Shown one piece after another: positions 10,692-22,581 of a stretch of 64,000 nucleotides of DNA. Origin of the DNA: Yersinia alsatica (GTDB taxonomy: Bacteria; Pseudomonadota; Gammaproteobacteria; Enterobacterales; Enterobacteriaceae); the NCBI RefSeq assembly GCF_902170305.1, contig NZ_CABHWW010000034.1, positions 1 to 64,000 of the forward strand. The letters run 5' to 3'. The translations under genes and the position numbers were made by a program. Below the pieces are notes generated by a model that saw only the letters and a list, made by a program, of their open reading frames with translations, made no database searches and was not told the origin of the DNA. Numbering within the stretch: position 1 is the first letter of the stretch; each line of letters opens with the position of its first letter.

Positions 10692-11418
10692 TATGAAAGT
10701 CCTGAAAATGGAAGTCATGCGCTATAACCCGGAACGTGATAGCGAACCCCACTTCGAAACCTTTGAAGTGCCTTACGATGAGCAAACTTCTCTGCTTGAT
10801 GCTCTGGGCTATATCAAAGATAACCTGGCACCAGACCTCTCTTATCGCTGGTCTTGCCGGATGGCCATTTGCGGCTCGTGCGGCATGATGGTTAACAAGG
10901 TGCCGAAGCTGGCCTGTAAGACTTTCCTGCGCGAATATACAGCAGGTATGAAGGTTGAGGCGCTGGGTAACTTCCCAATCGAGCGCGACCTCGTGGTTGA
11001 TATGACTCACTTTATTGAGAGTCTGGAAGCCATTAAGCCTTATATCATTGGTAATGAGCGCAAAGCGAAAGACGGCCCAACGAAGCAAACTCCCGCTCAG
11101 ATGGCGAAATACCATCAGTTCTCTGGCTGTATTAACTGCGGTCTGTGCTACGCCGCCTGCCCACAGTTTGGCCTAAACCCTGAGTTTATTGGCCCGGCAG
11201 CTATCACTCTCGCGCATCGCTACAATCTGGACACTCGCGACCACGGTAAGAAAGAGCGTATGCCTCAGCTTAACGGGAAAAATGGCGTCTGGAGCTGTAC
11301 CTTTGTTGGCTACTGTTCTGAAGTTTGTCCTAAGCATGTTGACCCGGCTGCTGCTATCCAGCAAGGCAAGGTTGAAAGCGCTAAAGACTTCATGATCGCC
11401 ATGCTGAAACCACAATAA
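10684..11418 (+). CDS. frdB: Fumarate reductase iron-sulfur subunit
   Basis: FrdB passes electrons from menaquinol (FrdCD) to the FAD of FrdA. The product has 244 residues. A plant-type [2Fe-2S] motif ([11 protein letters not shown] followed by a distant Cys) lies near residues 57-77, and the C-terminal half has ferredoxin-like clusters ([12 protein letters not shown] and [14 protein letters not shown]). The start lies inside the last codons of frdA, so translation is likely coupled. Confidence 0.98.
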   Translation: MTDMKVLKMEVMRYNPERDSEPHFETFEVPYDEQTSLLDALGYIKDNLAPDLSYRWSCRMAICGSCGMMVNKVPKLACKTFLREYTAGMKVEALGNFPIERDLVVDMTHFIESLEAIKPYIIGNERKAKDGPTKQTPAQMAKYHQFSGCINCGLCYAACPQFGLNPEFIGPAAITLAHRYNLDTRDHGKKERMPQLNGKNGVWSCTFVGYCSEVCPKHVDPAAAIQQGKVESAKDFMIAMLKPQ

Positions 11419-11433
11419 GGGAGGGGAACAGTA

Positions 11434-11826
11434 ATGACTACTAAACGTAAAGCTTACGTCCGTACCATGGCCCCGAACTGGTGGCAACAGCTCGGTTTCT
11501 ATCGCTTTTATATGTTGCGTGAAGGTACATCCGTACCCACTCTGTGGTTCAGTATTCTGCTGATTTACGGTGTGTTCGCACTGAAAAGCGGCCCAGCTGG
11601 GTGGGAAAGTTTCGTCGGGTTCCTGCAAAACCCACTGGTGTTATTGATTAATATCATTACGTTATTGGCCGCCGTGTTACATACCAAAACATGGTTTGAA
11701 CTGGCACCGAAGGCCGCCAATATTATCGTTAATAGTGAAAAAATGGGTCCAGGGCCAATTATTAAGGCCCTGTGGGTTGTGACTGTCGTGGCTACCGCGA
11801 TCATTCTGGCTGTCGCCTTACTCTAA
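11434..11826 (+). CDS. frdC: Fumarate reductase membrane anchor C
   Basis: FrdC is a hydrophobic 130-residue anchor with three membrane helices that, with FrdD, binds menaquinol and fixes FrdAB to the membrane. The N-terminal cytoplasmic segment [12 protein letters not shown] and the [14 protein letters not shown] stretch are typical of the family. A GGAGGGG ribosome site lies between the frdB stop and this start. Confidence 0.97.
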   Translation: MTTKRKAYVRTMAPNWWQQLGFYRFYMLREGTSVPTLWFSILLIYGVFALKSGPAGWESFVGFLQNPLVLLINIITLLAAVLHTKTWFELAPKAANIIVNSEKMGPGPIIKALWVVTVVATAIILAVALL

Positions 11827-11842
11827 CCCGGAGGAGAATAAG

Positions 11843-12199
11843 ATGAATCAAGTCCCTAAGCGCTCCGATGAACCTATCTTCTGGGGTCTGTTTGGTGCCG
11901 GTGGTATGTGGAGTGCCATTATTGCACCTGCCGTTATTCTGCTGGTCGCTATTTTGCTCCCACTGGGTGCTTTCCCTGGTGATGCATTGAGCTATGAACG
12001 TGTTTTGGCATTTTGTCAGAGTTTCATTGGCCGCATCTTCTTGCTGCTGATGATTATTTTGCCACTGTGGTGTGCTTTACACCGTATCCATCACGCAATG
12101 CATGATTTGAAAATCCATGTCCCTGCAGGGAAATGGGTATTCTATGGTTTGGCTGCCATTCTGAGTGTGGTCACCATCATTGGTGTACTGACACTGTAG
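11843..12199 (+). CDS. frdD: Fumarate reductase membrane anchor D
   Basis: FrdD is the second small anchor subunit (118 residues, three membrane helices) of fumarate reductase. It opens with [21 protein letters not shown], and a conserved HRIHHAMHD lies between helices. It is preceded by a strong CCCGGAGGAG ribosome site and followed by a clear intrinsic terminator, so it closes the operon. Confidence 0.97.
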   Translation: MNQVPKRSDEPIFWGLFGAGGMWSAIIAPAVILLVAILLPLGAFPGDALSYERVLAFCQSFIGRIFLLLMIILPLWCALHRIHHAMHDLKIHVPAGKWVFYGLAAILSVVTIIGVLTL

Positions 12200-12224
12200 A
12201 TTATCGTTGCCAGACTCTATCAAC

Positions 12225-12252
12225 GGCCCGCGCCTCTGCGGGCCATTTTTTT
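12225..12252 (+). terminator. Intrinsic terminator of frdABCD
   Basis: GGCCCGC and GCGGGCC form a 7-bp GC stem with a 6-nt loop, followed by A and seven T. Confidence 0.9.
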
Positions 12253-12363
12253 GCTCTTCCGCTAATACATTCTATCAATAACTCAGATTGTTCCATTTGC
12301 CTCTTGCCTAGATGATAGCTATTCTCAATTAAAGACTAATCATTGAAATACTAAGGAATGCAG

Positions 12364-12906
12364 ATGCGCCTGTGGTCAAAATTATCCGTATTAACAGCGA
12401 CCTTGCTCTCTGTTGCCTGTGGAGTTACGCCGCCAAAAGACGTAAAGATCGTCGATAACTTCCAACTACCCCGCTATCTTGGCACCTGGTATGAAATTGC
12501 CCGGTTGGATCACTCCTTTGAGCGCGGATTAGATCATGTTACGGCCAATTACTCACTCCGTGATGATGGCGGTGTAAAAGTGGTTAATCGCGGTTATAAC
12601 GTGAAGAAGCAACAATGGCAGGAGAGTGTTGGGAAGGCTTATTTCATCGGTTCGCCACAGCAAGCTTCACTGAAGGTTTCATTCTTTGGGCCTTTCTATG
12701 GTGGCTATAACGTTATTGATTTAGATGATGAATATCAGCATGCCCTGATTGCTGGCCCGAATCGAGATTACCTGTGGATTCTATCCCGCACACCGACGAT
12801 TGATACTCAGACCCAACAGCGGCTGGTTGCCGTAGCGCAACATTATGGTTTCCCAGTGGATAAGTTGATCTGGGTTGAGCAGGGAGAGATGAGTTTACGC
12901 CAATGA
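12364..12906 (+). CDS. blc: Outer-membrane lipocalin (bacterial lipocalin)
   Basis: Blc is a lipocalin tethered to the outer membrane that binds lysophospholipids. From the ATG at 12364 the product has 180 residues; AAGGA at 12353-12357 is correctly spaced for this ATG and too close for the ATG at 12358. A lipoprotein signal ends in the lipobox LSVAC (Cys19). The lipocalin signature RYLGTWYEIARLDHSFERG follows, with KVSFFGPFYGGYNV and DYLWILSRTP further on. Its place after frdD is as in E. coli. Confidence 0.95.
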   Translation: MRLWSKLSVLTATLLSVACGVTPPKDVKIVDNFQLPRYLGTWYEIARLDHSFERGLDHVTANYSLRDDGGVKVVNRGYNVKKQQWQESVGKAYFIGSPQQASLKVSFFGPFYGGYNVIDLDDEYQHALIAGPNRDYLWILSRTPTIDTQTQQRLVAVAQHYGFPVDKLIWVEQGEMSLRQ

Positions 12907-12963
12907 TCGCGTGAAGAGTGACATTCGGCTATTGACTCAGGGGGGATATCCCCCCCTGATGAT

Positions 12964-13278
12964 TTATGAGGCCAATTTCAAGCCAATAATTCCCGCTAAA
13001 ATCAGCCCTAGGCTAAATACTCGCGCCAAGCTGGCTGACTCCCCGAGCAACATAATACCTAGAATGGCCGTTCCCACGGCACCAATGCCGGTCCAGACGG
13101 CATACGCCGTGCCCGCCGGTAATGTTTTCATGGCATAGGCCAATAGAAAAACACTGGCTGCCATCGCCACCAAAGTCACAATACTGGGTGTCAGTCGTGT
13201 AAAACCATGGGAATACTTCAGGCCAATAGCCCAAATGACTTCTAACAGACCTGCAATAACCAGAATAATCCAAGCCAT
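12964..13278 (-). CDS. gdx: Guanidinium exporter (SMR family)
   Basis: This small multidrug-resistance-family protein of 104 residues with four membrane helices is known as SugE or Gdx. It exchanges guanidinium for protons as a dual-topology dimer. The start at 13278 gives [21 protein letters not shown] with the functional Glu near residue 13. AGGTGG upstream is the ribosome site. A guanidine-II riboswitch lies directly in front, which supports guanidinium as the substrate rather than quaternary ammonium drugs. Confidence 0.93.
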   Translation of the reverse strand: MAWIILVIAGLLEVIWAIGLKYSHGFTRLTPSIVTLVAMAASVFLLAYAMKTLPAGTAYAVWTGIGAVGTAILGIMLLGESASLARVFSLGLILAGIIGLKLAS

Positions 13279-13283
13279 GGTAA

Positions 13284-13345
13284 CCACCTCGCTCAGGCGG
13301 GGTCGTCCCCGAGAAAACCGATGCGTGCTGGGTCGTCCCAAGCAG
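13284..13345 (-). promoter_or_regulatory. Guanidine-II (mini-ykkC) riboswitch controlling gdx
   Basis: The minus-strand RNA forms two short GC hairpins, each closing an ACGA tetraloop: GCUUGGGACGACCCAGC (from about 13344 to 13328) and CGGGGACGACCCCG (from about 13312 to 13299). The second hairpin ends about 8 nt before the AGGUGG ribosome site. Paired ACGR-loop hairpins are the hallmark of guanidine-II riboswitches; guanidine docks the two loops and frees the ribosome site, turning translation on. Confidence 0.88.
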
Positions 13346-13455
13346 CAGATAGATAAGAATGATACGTTAGCACGCTAGATAATAAGCAGCAATATCATAA
13401 GCAACCAAAAATAAATCCGGCGGCCAATGCCGCCGCTAACAATACAAACAGAGGG

Positions 13456-13587
13456 TTATTCCGCGCTACGTTCAATGGCACTACCAGCGCTTTGAACATC
13501 TTTGCCAACACCTTTGGTGGTATTGCAGGCGCTCAACGAAGAGATAACTAACAATGAGAAAATAACTGCGATGCTTTTCTTCAACAT
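13456..13587 (-). CDS. ecnB: Entericidin A/B family lipoprotein
   Basis: A 43-codon gene: MLKKSIAVIFSLLVISS, then the lipobox LSAC, then NTTKGVGKDVQSAG. AAGGA lies 9 nt before the ATG. The N-terminal signal, the Cys-Asn-Thr-Thr start of the mature peptide and the short amphipathic tail match entericidins A and B, small membrane lipoproteins encoded next to efp in enterobacteria. Only one copy is present, where E. coli has ecnA and ecnB. It is closer to EcnB in sequence. Confidence 0.9.
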   Translation of the reverse strand: MLKKSIAVIFSLLVISSLSACNTTKGVGKDVQSAGSAIERSAE

Positions 13588-13699
13588 TATAAAAATTCCT
13601 TATAGTGCGTGAGTAGGTTCGCCCTATAAGGATAGTCAAAAAAACAACATTGCACTTTTTCCGACTTGAAATGCCAGCAGCAGGCCAAGCCCAGATAGC

Positions 13700-13727
13700 A
13701 GAAAACCGCCAATTCAGCGGTTTTCTT
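13700..13727 (-). terminator. Terminator downstream of efp
   Basis: GAAAACCGC and GCGGTTTTC form a 9-bp stem with a 7-nt loop, 20 bp after the efp stop. T-rich flanks occur on both sides, so it could stop transcription in either direction. Confidence 0.7.
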
Positions 13728-13747
13728 TCGTTCTCAGCGTAACCGAC

Positions 13748-14314
13748 TTACTTCACGCGAGAAACGTATTCGCCAGAGCGGGTGTCAACTTTGATGACTT
13801 CTCCAACCTGTACGAATAGTGGCACTTTGACCACTGCACCGGTGCTCAGAGTTGCAGGCTTACCACCAGTACCAGCAGTATCACCTTTCAGACCTGGGTC
13901 AGTGTCAACAATTTCGAGTTCAATAAAGTTTGGTGGGGTGACAGCGATAGGCTGACCATTCCACAGAGTTACGATGCATTCTGCCTGATCAATCAGCCAT
14001 TTAGCATTGTCGCCAATCGCTTTAGCATCAGCTTGCAGCTGTTCGTAAGTCTCGTTATTCATGAAGTGCCAGAACTCACCGTCGTTGTACAGGTAAGTCA
14101 GGTTCAGATCGTTAACGTCCGCACCTTCCAGAGAATCGGTTGATTTGAAGGTCTTTTCAACACGTGAGCCGGTCAACAGGCGGCGCATCTTAACACGAGC
14201 AAAAGCCTGACCTTTGCCGGGTTTTACGAATTCGCTGGACTCAACTGCATAAGGCTCGCCCTCGAACATGATTTTAAGACCGGGACGAAAATCGTTGCTA
14301 TAATAACTGGCCAT
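13748..14314 (-). CDS. efp: Elongation factor P
   Basis: EF-P binds the ribosome between the P and E sites and rescues stalling at polyproline stretches. The product has 188 residues from the ATG at 14314 ([14 protein letters not shown]); the open frame continues upstream without family match. Lys34, within KPGKGQAF, is the beta-lysylated residue modified by EpmA and EpmB, both also encoded in this window. Three beta-barrel domains are expected. It is divergent from epmB with only 35 bp between the starts. Confidence 0.98.
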   Translation of the reverse strand: MASYYSNDFRPGLKIMFEGEPYAVESSEFVKPGKGQAFARVKMRRLLTGSRVEKTFKSTDSLEGADVNDLNLTYLYNDGEFWHFMNNETYEQLQADAKAIGDNAKWLIDQAECIVTLWNGQPIAVTPPNFIELEIVDTDPGLKGDTAGTGGKPATLSTGAVVKVPLFVQVGEVIKVDTRSGEYVSRVK

Positions 14315-14349
14315 TATGGTCCTCAAGAAACTGGTAGTAAGCCTAAAAA

Positions 14350-15381
14350 ATGGCAAGTATTGTAACCCGAAACATGCCAATTAGAGAAGATTGGTTGCAA
14401 CAACTCGCCGATGTAATTACAGATCCGGACGAATTGCTAAGAATTTTGTTCTTAAATGAACACCCTAACCTGCAACAAGGCACCGCAGCGCGTCGTTTAT
14501 TTCCCTTAAGAGTGCCCCGTGCATTTGTCGCACGTATGCAACCGGGAAATCCATCAGACCCTTTACTGCTGCAAGTGCTCACTGCACGCGAAGAATTTAT
14601 CGCGGCCCCCGGCTTTACCAACGATCCACTCGATGAGCAGCGCAGTGTTGTCCCCGGATTGTTACACAAATACCGCAACCGCGCATTATTGCTGGTCAAA
14701 GGCGGCTGCGCCGTCAATTGCCGCTACTGTTTCCGCCGTCATTTTCCTTATCAGGATAACCAAGGCAACAAAGCCAATTGGCAGCAAGCACTGGATTATA
14801 TCCGCCAGCATCCTGAACTGGACGAGATTATTTTCTCGGGCGGCGACCCATTAATGGCAAAGGACAGTGAACTCAGTTGGTTAGTGGGTGAATTAGAAAA
14901 TATCCCCCACATCAAACGGTTGCGTATCCATAGCCGCTTGCCGGTGGTGATCCCCGCTCGTATTACTCCAACACTGTGTCAGTTGCTAGGTGATTCACGA
15001 TTACAGGTATTGATGGTTACACATATAAACCATGCCAATGAAATCGACTCATCTTTCCGTGACAGTATGGCACAGTTGAAACGGGCGGGAGTCACACTGT
15101 TAAACCAGAGTGTGTTGCTACGTGGGGTCAATGATGATGCAGACGTATTGGCGACATTAAGTAATGCTTTGTTTGATGCTGGAATTCTGCCTTATTACAT
15201 CCATGTGCTGGATAAAGTGCAAGGCGCGGCCCACTTTATGGTTGATGATGATGAAGCTCGGCAATTAATGAAAGGGTTACTGAGTCGGGTATCAGGCTAT
15301 TTGGTACCCCGTTTGGCACGAGAAATTGGGGGGCAGCCCAGCAAAACACCACTGGATCTTCGATTAATGCAGAGCGAATAA
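14350..15381 (+). CDS. epmB: EF-P L-lysine 2,3-aminomutase
   Basis: EpmB is a radical-SAM, PLP-dependent enzyme that converts L-lysine to (R)-beta-lysine, the substrate that EpmA ligates to EF-P. The product has 343 residues. The [4Fe-4S]-SAM motif C-x3-C-x2-C is at Cys120, Cys124, Cys127 ([13 protein letters not shown]), and FSGGDPL follows. It is divergent from efp; the 35-bp gap must hold promoters or leader for both genes, so expression of enzyme and substrate may be linked. Confidence 0.97.
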   Translation: MASIVTRNMPIREDWLQQLADVITDPDELLRILFLNEHPNLQQGTAARRLFPLRVPRAFVARMQPGNPSDPLLLQVLTAREEFIAAPGFTNDPLDEQRSVVPGLLHKYRNRALLLVKGGCAVNCRYCFRRHFPYQDNQGNKANWQQALDYIRQHPELDEIIFSGGDPLMAKDSELSWLVGELENIPHIKRLRIHSRLPVVIPARITPTLCQLLGDSRLQVLMVTHINHANEIDSSFRDSMAQLKRAGVTLLNQSVLLRGVNDDADVLATLSNALFDAGILPYYIHVLDKVQGAAHFMVDDDEARQLMKGLLSRVSGYLVPRLAREIGGQPSKTPLDLRLMQSE

Positions 15382-15437
15382 GGGTAAGTCAGGGGATACG
15401 ATGCGCCCCTGACTTATTTACATTGGCGCTTAAACTA

Positions 15438-15782
15438 TTAAGGGCACTTGTAAACTTCACCGACCATTTTGCTGTCGAGTGGCGCGAAGCTTGATAAGAA
15501 GGTTTCGCTTGGGCTGGTTGCACCATAGATAACATTGCCGCCCATGGCTGCTGCTTTGTTGCGCAGGTCATTTGCCGCACCGCGCATCGAGCTGCTTTCA
15601 CCGCCGCCGCCAGATATCCAATTGCTCTGAGTACCGGTGACCTGACCCACCAACTGGCATTCACTACCCGGTTTGGTATCGGAGAACTTCACTTGCTCGC
15701 CCGCCGCACTCAATTGATTAGTGGAGCTACAACCTGCCAGCAACAGCGCTGCTGAAAGACCAAGTAACACTTTAATCCGCAT
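15438..15782 (-). CDS. yjeI: DUF4156 lipoprotein (YjeI family)
   Basis: A small predicted lipoprotein of 114 residues from the ATG at 15782, which has GGGGA in front; an ATG four codons upstream has no ribosome site. The lipobox LLLAGC (Cys18) is followed by SSTNQLSAAGEQV, a G/S-rich loop, and the conserved MRGAANDLRNKAAAMGGNVIYG stretch, closing with VYKCP. The two Cys outside the lipobox may form a disulfide. Function is unknown. Its place next to epmB is as in E. coli. Confidence 0.9.
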   Translation of the reverse strand: MRIKVLLGLSAALLLAGCSSTNQLSAAGEQVKFSDTKPGSECQLVGQVTGTQSNWISGGGGESSSMRGAANDLRNKAAAMGGNVIYGATSPSETFLSSFAPLDSKMVGEVYKCP

Positions 15783-16122
15783 TTTTTTCCCCATTCGAAG
15801 TTGAGAATCACGCTAAAGATTACCAGAAAGCACCGCCGCCGCTTAGGCATCCGTTGCCGAAATTATCCAGCTACCCGATTTCGAGACTGATGGTTAATGA
15901 GTAACAGTTTACACATTAAATCAGAAACTAAGATAATAAAAAGTCCGGCAATCATCACTCTGGCAAAATAAAGCCACTTTTACAGCGTCGAGTTGCAAAA
16001 TATGAGTCAGAGAAAATCTTGTTTCCAGATAAGGCCAAGTATAAGGCTTTGTTGGGGCGAGGTTATGACAGGTTTGATTTATTGCCGGTTTTTCTTTTCA
16101 TAAAAAATAAGAGTGAATCTCA

Positions 16123-16160
16123 CCAAAAATAAAAGCGAGCAGGTTTCCCCACTCGCTTTC
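16123..16160 (-). terminator. Intrinsic terminator of groSL
   Basis: On the minus strand, AAAGCGAG, a 12-nt loop and CTCGCTTTT are followed by ATTTTTGG, 58 bp after the groL stop. Confidence 0.85.
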
Positions 16161-16217
16161 ATCAACAGCTTGTCCCTTCGGCTACCAAACTTATGGTCGC
16201 TCAAAGGGTTGGCAGCA

Positions 16218-17903
<1,686 letters not shown>

Positions 17904-17916
17904 TTAGAGAGCGTGA

Positions 17917-18267
<351 letters not shown>

Positions 18268-18290
18268 TCATAACCGATACCGTGCCTTCC

Positions 18291-18324
18291 TTAATGGGGG
18301 CGGCTTCTCATCCCTTCAAGGGAG
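18291..18324 (-). promoter_or_regulatory. Sigma-32 heat-shock promoter of groSL
   Basis: On the minus strand, CCCTTGAAGGG (-35, CTTGAA at 18315-18320) and CCCCCATTA (-10, about 18292-18300) are separated by about 14 bp. This is the known pattern of the E. coli groE promoter. It lies about 85 bp ahead of groS. Confidence 0.85.
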
Positions 18325-18464
18325 ACGACAAAAAAAAATTCATTTTTTTCTCGTCCTAAGATGGCTGTTTTGAGCCACCTCACCGCCCACAGTGAAAAGA
18401 AAACACTGTGATTTACTTTATAAATTTATGATTAATAAACAGGCTATTAGAGTGAACCTTCGGT

Positions 18465-18977
18465 TTACTTATCATCTTTAAAACGATTATCTGTCGATTT
18501 ATCATCCTCATCCGGACGATGCTCGACAATGAAGCTCTCATCAGCTTTGCGCTGAAACTCACCGTCAAAAGTATTTCCGCCGCCCATTGGGCCGCTACCG
18601 GTGCCAAAACTGCCGCCACGGTAAATGTGCAAATGTGGCATCAACTTTAATGTTAATGACTTTTGAATCGGGGGTAAGAGCAGCAGCAAACCGAGGAAGT
18701 CGGTGAAAAAGCCCGGGATCAACAGCAAGAAACCCGCCAATACCAGCGAGACACTTTTGACCATTTCTGCCGCCGGGCTTTCACCCGCAGCCAGTTTTTG
18801 CTGCATCTGCATAAAGGTTTTGATGCCCTGGTTACGCACCAGAGAGATCCCCACACAGGAGCTCAGGATCACTAGCAGCAGGGTAACCAGCACACCCAAT
18901 ACGGCTGCGACCTTGATAAATATCGATATTTCTATGTATGCCAATAAAAATATCAGCGCTAACGGTAACCAACGCAC
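18465..18977 (-). CDS. fxsA: Membrane protein FxsA
   Basis: A cytoplasmic-membrane protein of 170 residues whose overproduction blocks phage T7 exclusion by F plasmid in E. coli. Three or four hydrophobic segments lie within the first 110 residues, including a Leu/Pro-rich GFLLLIPGFFTDFLGLLLLL. A charged, disordered tail follows, ending KSTDNRFKDDK. The physiological role is unclear. It lies upstream of groS in the same direction. Confidence 0.93.
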   Translation of the reverse strand: MRWLPLALIFLLAYIEISIFIKVAAVLGVLVTLLLVILSSCVGISLVRNQGIKTFMQMQQKLAAGESPAAEMVKSVSLVLAGFLLLIPGFFTDFLGLLLLLPPIQKSLTLKLMPHLHIYRGGSFGTGSGPMGGGNTFDGEFQRKADESFIVEHRPDEDDKSTDNRFKDDK

Positions 18978-19079
18978 CGCATTCTCCTTATTTCAATCAT
19001 TCAATATCCCTCATCAGGTTAAACCTGCCTGACAGATACCATGAAAACCTTGACCCAGTTGGCGCTGACACTGCCTTTT

Positions 19080-19205
19080 CCCCTCATACTTCAAACTGCA
19101 TATGCGGTGGCTGCATTCAATCACCCGAATCACTTACTCAAGTAAGCTCATTGGACTCATTCGCTTGCCGCCTTCCTGCAACTCGAATTATTTGGGGTAT
19201 ATATC
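19080..19205 (-). repeat. ERIC repeat between fxsA and aspA
   Basis: Read on the minus strand it has the ERIC layout: TACCCCAAATAATTCGAGTTGCAGG, then GAGCTTACTTGAGTAAGTGATTCGGGTG, then GCAGCCACCGCATATGCAGTTTGAAGTATGAGGGG. The length is about 126 bp. It lies upstream of both divergent genes. Confidence 0.85.
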
Positions 19206-19315
19206 TAGATTTCGGCGTCAGCTCCCCTCTTCGACGTGGGTCGACAATCATAAAGTGGTGGTGGTCGAAGTACTTTTCAAGTTGAGGGCATACTTTTATT
19301 ACTCATTTGTGCAAC

Positions 19316-19331
19316 TGTGAGAGAAATCACA
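19316..19331 (+). promoter_or_regulatory. CRP-binding site upstream of aspA
   Basis: TGTGA-GAGAAA-TCACA is a perfect palindromic CRP consensus with a 6-bp spacer, about 205 bp before the aspA start. aspA is known to be activated by CRP in E. coli. Possible -10 elements lie at 19360-19365 (TATAGT) and 19404-19409 (TATGAT); which one is used is not clear. Confidence 0.75.
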
Positions 19332-19536
19332 GATATCAGATCCTCTTAATTAATTCCGACCATATAGTGATCCTAGTTCAAGGCTTTTTCTCGCTAAGCA
19401 GCATATGATCCTGTTAGCAACATGATGAATGGTTAATCTTTCCGCACTAAAGGTTCATAGCGGCATCAATGTTGCCCACGGCGACATAATTTAGTTAACA
19501 AATACAAAACAAGACAGCACATTAGAGAAGGTTCTC

Positions 19537-20973
19537 ATGTCAAATAACATTCGTATTGAAGAAGACCTGTTAGGTACACGAGAAGTCCCCGCAGAGGCTT
19601 ACTACGGTGTTCATACCCTGCGTGCGATTGAAAACTTCTATATCAGCAACAGCAAGATCAGTGATGTTCCCGAATTTGTACGCGGCATGGTTATGGTAAA
19701 AAAAGCGGCGGCAATGGCGAACAAAGAGCTACACACTATTCCACGCAAAATTGCAGACATCATTATTCAGGCATGTGATGAAGTTCTGGATAAAGGCAAA
19801 TGCATGGATCAGTTCCCGGTTGACGTGTTCCAAGGCGGCGCCGGTACCTCTTTAAACATGAATACCAACGAAGTTCTGGCCAATATCGGTCTGGAACTGA
19901 TGGGGCACCAAAAAGGGGAATATCAATATCTCAACCCTAATGACCATCTAAACAAGTGCCAATCCACCAACGATGCCTACCCAACCGGCTTCCGCATTGC
20001 GGTCTACGCCTCCATTATGAAATTGATCGACGCGATCAACGAATTGGGCGAAGGTTTCGGTAGAAAATCCAAAGAATTCGAAAAAATTCTGAAAATGGGT
20101 CGTACCCAGCTACAGGATGCAGTTCCAATGACTCTGGGGCAGGAATTCCGTGCCTTCCAGGTATTGTTGAACGAAGAAACCAAAAACCTGCAACGTACCG
20201 CAGAGTTACTGCTGGAAGTTAACCTGGGTGCAACGGCTATCGGTACCGCCTTGAACACACCAGAAGGTTATCAGCAACTGGCTGTTCAAAAACTAGCTGA
20301 AATCAGTGGGCTGGCATGTGTACCAGCAGAAGACTTGATTGAAGCAACATCTGACTGTGGTGCTTACGTGATGGTGCACAGTGCGCTGAAACGTCTGGCA
20401 GTTAAGATGTCGAAAATCTGTAATGACTTACGTTTGCTCTCCTCTGGCCCGCGTACTGGTCTGAATGAAATCAACCTGCCAGAATTGCAGGCCGGTTCCT
20501 CAATCATGCCAGCCAAAGTCAACCCGGTTATTCCTGAAGTTGTTAACCAGGTTTGTTTTAAGGTGATCGGCAACGATACTTGCATTACTATGGCGGCCGA
20601 AGCAGGCCAGCTCCAGTTGAACGTCATGGAGCCAGTGATTGGCCAGGCTATGTTTGAGTCCATTCATATCCTGACAAATGCTTGCTATAACTTGTTGGAA
20701 AAATGCATTAATGGCATTACGGCCAACAAAGAGGTCTGCGAGCGTTACGTCTTTAACTCTATCGGTATCGTTACCTATCTTAACCCATTCATTGGCCACC
20801 ATAATGGTGACATTGTCGGTAAGATCTGTGCGGAAACCGGTAAGAATGTGCGGGAAGTGGTTCTGGAACGCGGTTTGCTCACTGAAGCCGAGTTAGACGA
20901 TATTTTCTCTGTCGAGAACCTGATGCATCCTGCCTATAAGGCGAAACGTTATACCGATGAAAATGAACAATAA
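19537..20973 (+). CDS. aspA: Aspartate ammonia-lyase (aspartase)
   Basis: Aspartase deaminates L-aspartate to fumarate and ammonia, supplying fumarate for the reductase encoded nearby. The product has 478 residues. The fumarase/aspartase signature [11 protein letters not shown] is near residue 318, and an earlier conserved segment contains [16 protein letters not shown] is the ribosome site. dcuA, the C4-dicarboxylate carrier, follows after a terminator. Confidence 0.98.
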   Translation: MSNNIRIEEDLLGTREVPAEAYYGVHTLRAIENFYISNSKISDVPEFVRGMVMVKKAAAMANKELHTIPRKIADIIIQACDEVLDKGKCMDQFPVDVFQGGAGTSLNMNTNEVLANIGLELMGHQKGEYQYLNPNDHLNKCQSTNDAYPTGFRIAVYASIMKLIDAINELGEGFGRKSKEFEKILKMGRTQLQDAVPMTLGQEFRAFQVLLNEETKNLQRTAELLLEVNLGATAIGTALNTPEGYQQLAVQKLAEISGLACVPAEDLIEATSDCGAYVMVHSALKRLAVKMSKICNDLRLLSSGPRTGLNEINLPELQAGSSIMPAKVNPVIPEVVNQVCFKVIGNDTCITMAAEAGQLQLNVMEPVIGQAMFESIHILTNACYNLLEKCINGITANKEVCERYVFNSIGIVTYLNPFIGHHNGDIVGKICAETGKNVREVVLERGLLTEAELDDIFSVENLMHPAYKAKRYTDENEQ

Positions 20974-20995
20974 AATAATCATCCGGTAGCCCTAT

Positions 20996-21033
20996 AAGGC
21001 ACGTATGCTCCTCTGGACAACGTGCCTTTTTAG
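20996..21033 (+). terminator. Terminator between aspA and dcuA
   Basis: AAGGCACGT and ACGTGCCTT form a 9-bp stem with a loop of about 15 nt, followed by TTTTA. It would reduce but may not abolish read-through into dcuA. Confidence 0.82.
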
Positions 21034-21112
21034 TTTCTGGTAAACACAATTATTTAACGTTTAAAGTTCAATTTAAACAAGTTGTTTCAAATTATAAACA
21101 AGGGGTAAAGCT

Positions 21113-22414
21113 ATGATAGCCGTAGAATTAGTCATCGTTCTGCTGGCCATTTTTTTAGGGGCCAGATTAGGCGGTATCGGTATCGGATTTGCGGGCGGGA
21201 TTGGTGTTTTGGTGTTGGCGATCATTGGCGTCAAACCAGGCAGCATTCCCTTTGACGTTATTTCAATCATCATGGCTGTTATCGCCGCAATCTCTGCAAT
21301 GCAGGTGGCGGGCGGTATGGATTATCTGGTGCAGCAGACTGAAAAATTGCTGCGTAAGAATCCAAAACACATCACCATCCTTGCTCCGTTGGTCACCTAT
21401 TTTCTGACCATCTTTGCCGGGACAGGTAATATTTCTCTGTCAGCCCTGCCGGTTATTGCTGAAGTGGCGAAAGAACAAGGCATCAAACCTTGCCGCCCTC
21501 TGTCAACCGCAGTTGTCTCCGCGCAGATTGCTATCACCGCCTCACCTATTTCTGCGGCAGTTGTCTATATGTCTTCTGTCATGGAAGGCCACGGCGTCAG
21601 CTACTTACATTTACTGATGATAGTTATCCCATCCACCCTGCTTGCGGTGTTTGTGATGTCACTGATCGTCTCTTGGTGCTTTAACTCCAAGCTGTCCGAT
21701 GACCCAATCTATCTGAAACGTTTGGAAGAAGGTTTGGTAACACTACGTGGTGACACGGTAAAAGTGATTAAACCACGGGCTAAAACCTCAGTATTGCTGT
21801 TCCTGGCGGGCGTATTGTGTGTTGTGGCTTATGCCATCATCAACAGCCCAAGTGTCGGTCTGGTGGCAACACCGCTGATGAATACCACCAATGCTATTTT
21901 GATCATTATGCTGAGTGTGGCGACTATCACCACTATGGTGTGTTCGGTTGATACCGACTCAATCCTGAACTCCAGCACTTTTAAAGCGGGTATGAGTGCT
22001 TGTATCTGTATCCTCGGTGTAGCTTGGTTGGGTGATACCTTTGTACAACACAATCTGGAGTGGATTAAAGAAACTGCGGGTAGCTTGATTCAGGCTCACT
22101 CATGGTTACTGGCTGTTATCTTCTTCTTCTGTTCAGCCCTGTTGTACTCTCAGGCGGCAACTGCCAAGGCATTGATGCCAATGGCAATGGCACTGAACGT
22201 ATCACCACTGGCCGCGATTGCTTCTTTCGCAGCGGTTTCTGGTCTGTTCATTCTGCCTACCTACCCAACACTGGTTGCGGCAGTACAAATGGATGACACC
22301 GGCACCACCCGTATTGGTCGCTTCGTGTTCAACCATCCGTTCTTCATCCCTGGCACCATCGGGGTGGCACTGGCTGTTTGCTTCGGCTTTGTGATGGGCG
22401 GTTTGGTGTTGTAA
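21113..22414 (+). CDS. dcuA: Anaerobic C4-dicarboxylate transporter DcuA
   Basis: DcuA is an inner-membrane antiporter that brings in aspartate or fumarate and exports succinate during fumarate respiration. The product has 433 residues with about ten to twelve hydrophobic segments. The Gly-rich N-terminal segment FLGARLGGIGIGFAGGIGVL and the GTGNISLSALPVIAEVA motif are typical of the family. It works with aspA upstream (fumarate from aspartate) and frdABCD. Confidence 0.96.
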   Translation: MIAVELVIVLLAIFLGARLGGIGIGFAGGIGVLVLAIIGVKPGSIPFDVISIIMAVIAAISAMQVAGGMDYLVQQTEKLLRKNPKHITILAPLVTYFLTIFAGTGNISLSALPVIAEVAKEQGIKPCRPLSTAVVSAQIAITASPISAAVVYMSSVMEGHGVSYLHLLMIVIPSTLLAVFVMSLIVSWCFNSKLSDDPIYLKRLEEGLVTLRGDTVKVIKPRAKTSVLLFLAGVLCVVAYAIINSPSVGLVATPLMNTTNAILIIMLSVATITTMVCSVDTDSILNSSTFKAGMSACICILGVAWLGDTFVQHNLEWIKETAGSLIQAHSWLLAVIFFFCSALLYSQAATAKALMPMAMALNVSPLAAIASFAAVSGLFILPTYPTLVAAVQMDDTGTTRIGRFVFNHPFFIPGTIGVALAVCFGFVMGGLVL

Positions 22415-22438
22415 TCACTTAAGTAATTTCATCGGATT

Positions 22439-22462
22439 GGGGCGCATCATGCGCCCTATTTC
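22439..22462 (+). terminator. Terminator downstream of dcuA
   Basis: GGGCGCA-TCA-TGCGCCC, a 7-bp GC stem, is followed by a short T-containing tail (TATTTCC). Confidence 0.7.
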
Positions 22463-22581
22463 CTCAGCTATATCCCATCGTTACACAAATCATCTTCTGA
22501 CCCAGCCAAGCTTCGCGTTATAGTACTTTTGCTATCCATGTAACTTATCGTCATATAAGCCACGCGACCTACGAGGTTAAA

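Noticed and set aside
18388..18411. CACAGTG..CACTGTG hairpin between fxsA and groS as terminator or CIRCE element
   Set aside because: The stem is short, has no T-run and does not match the CIRCE sequence; the sigma-32 promoter explains heat control.
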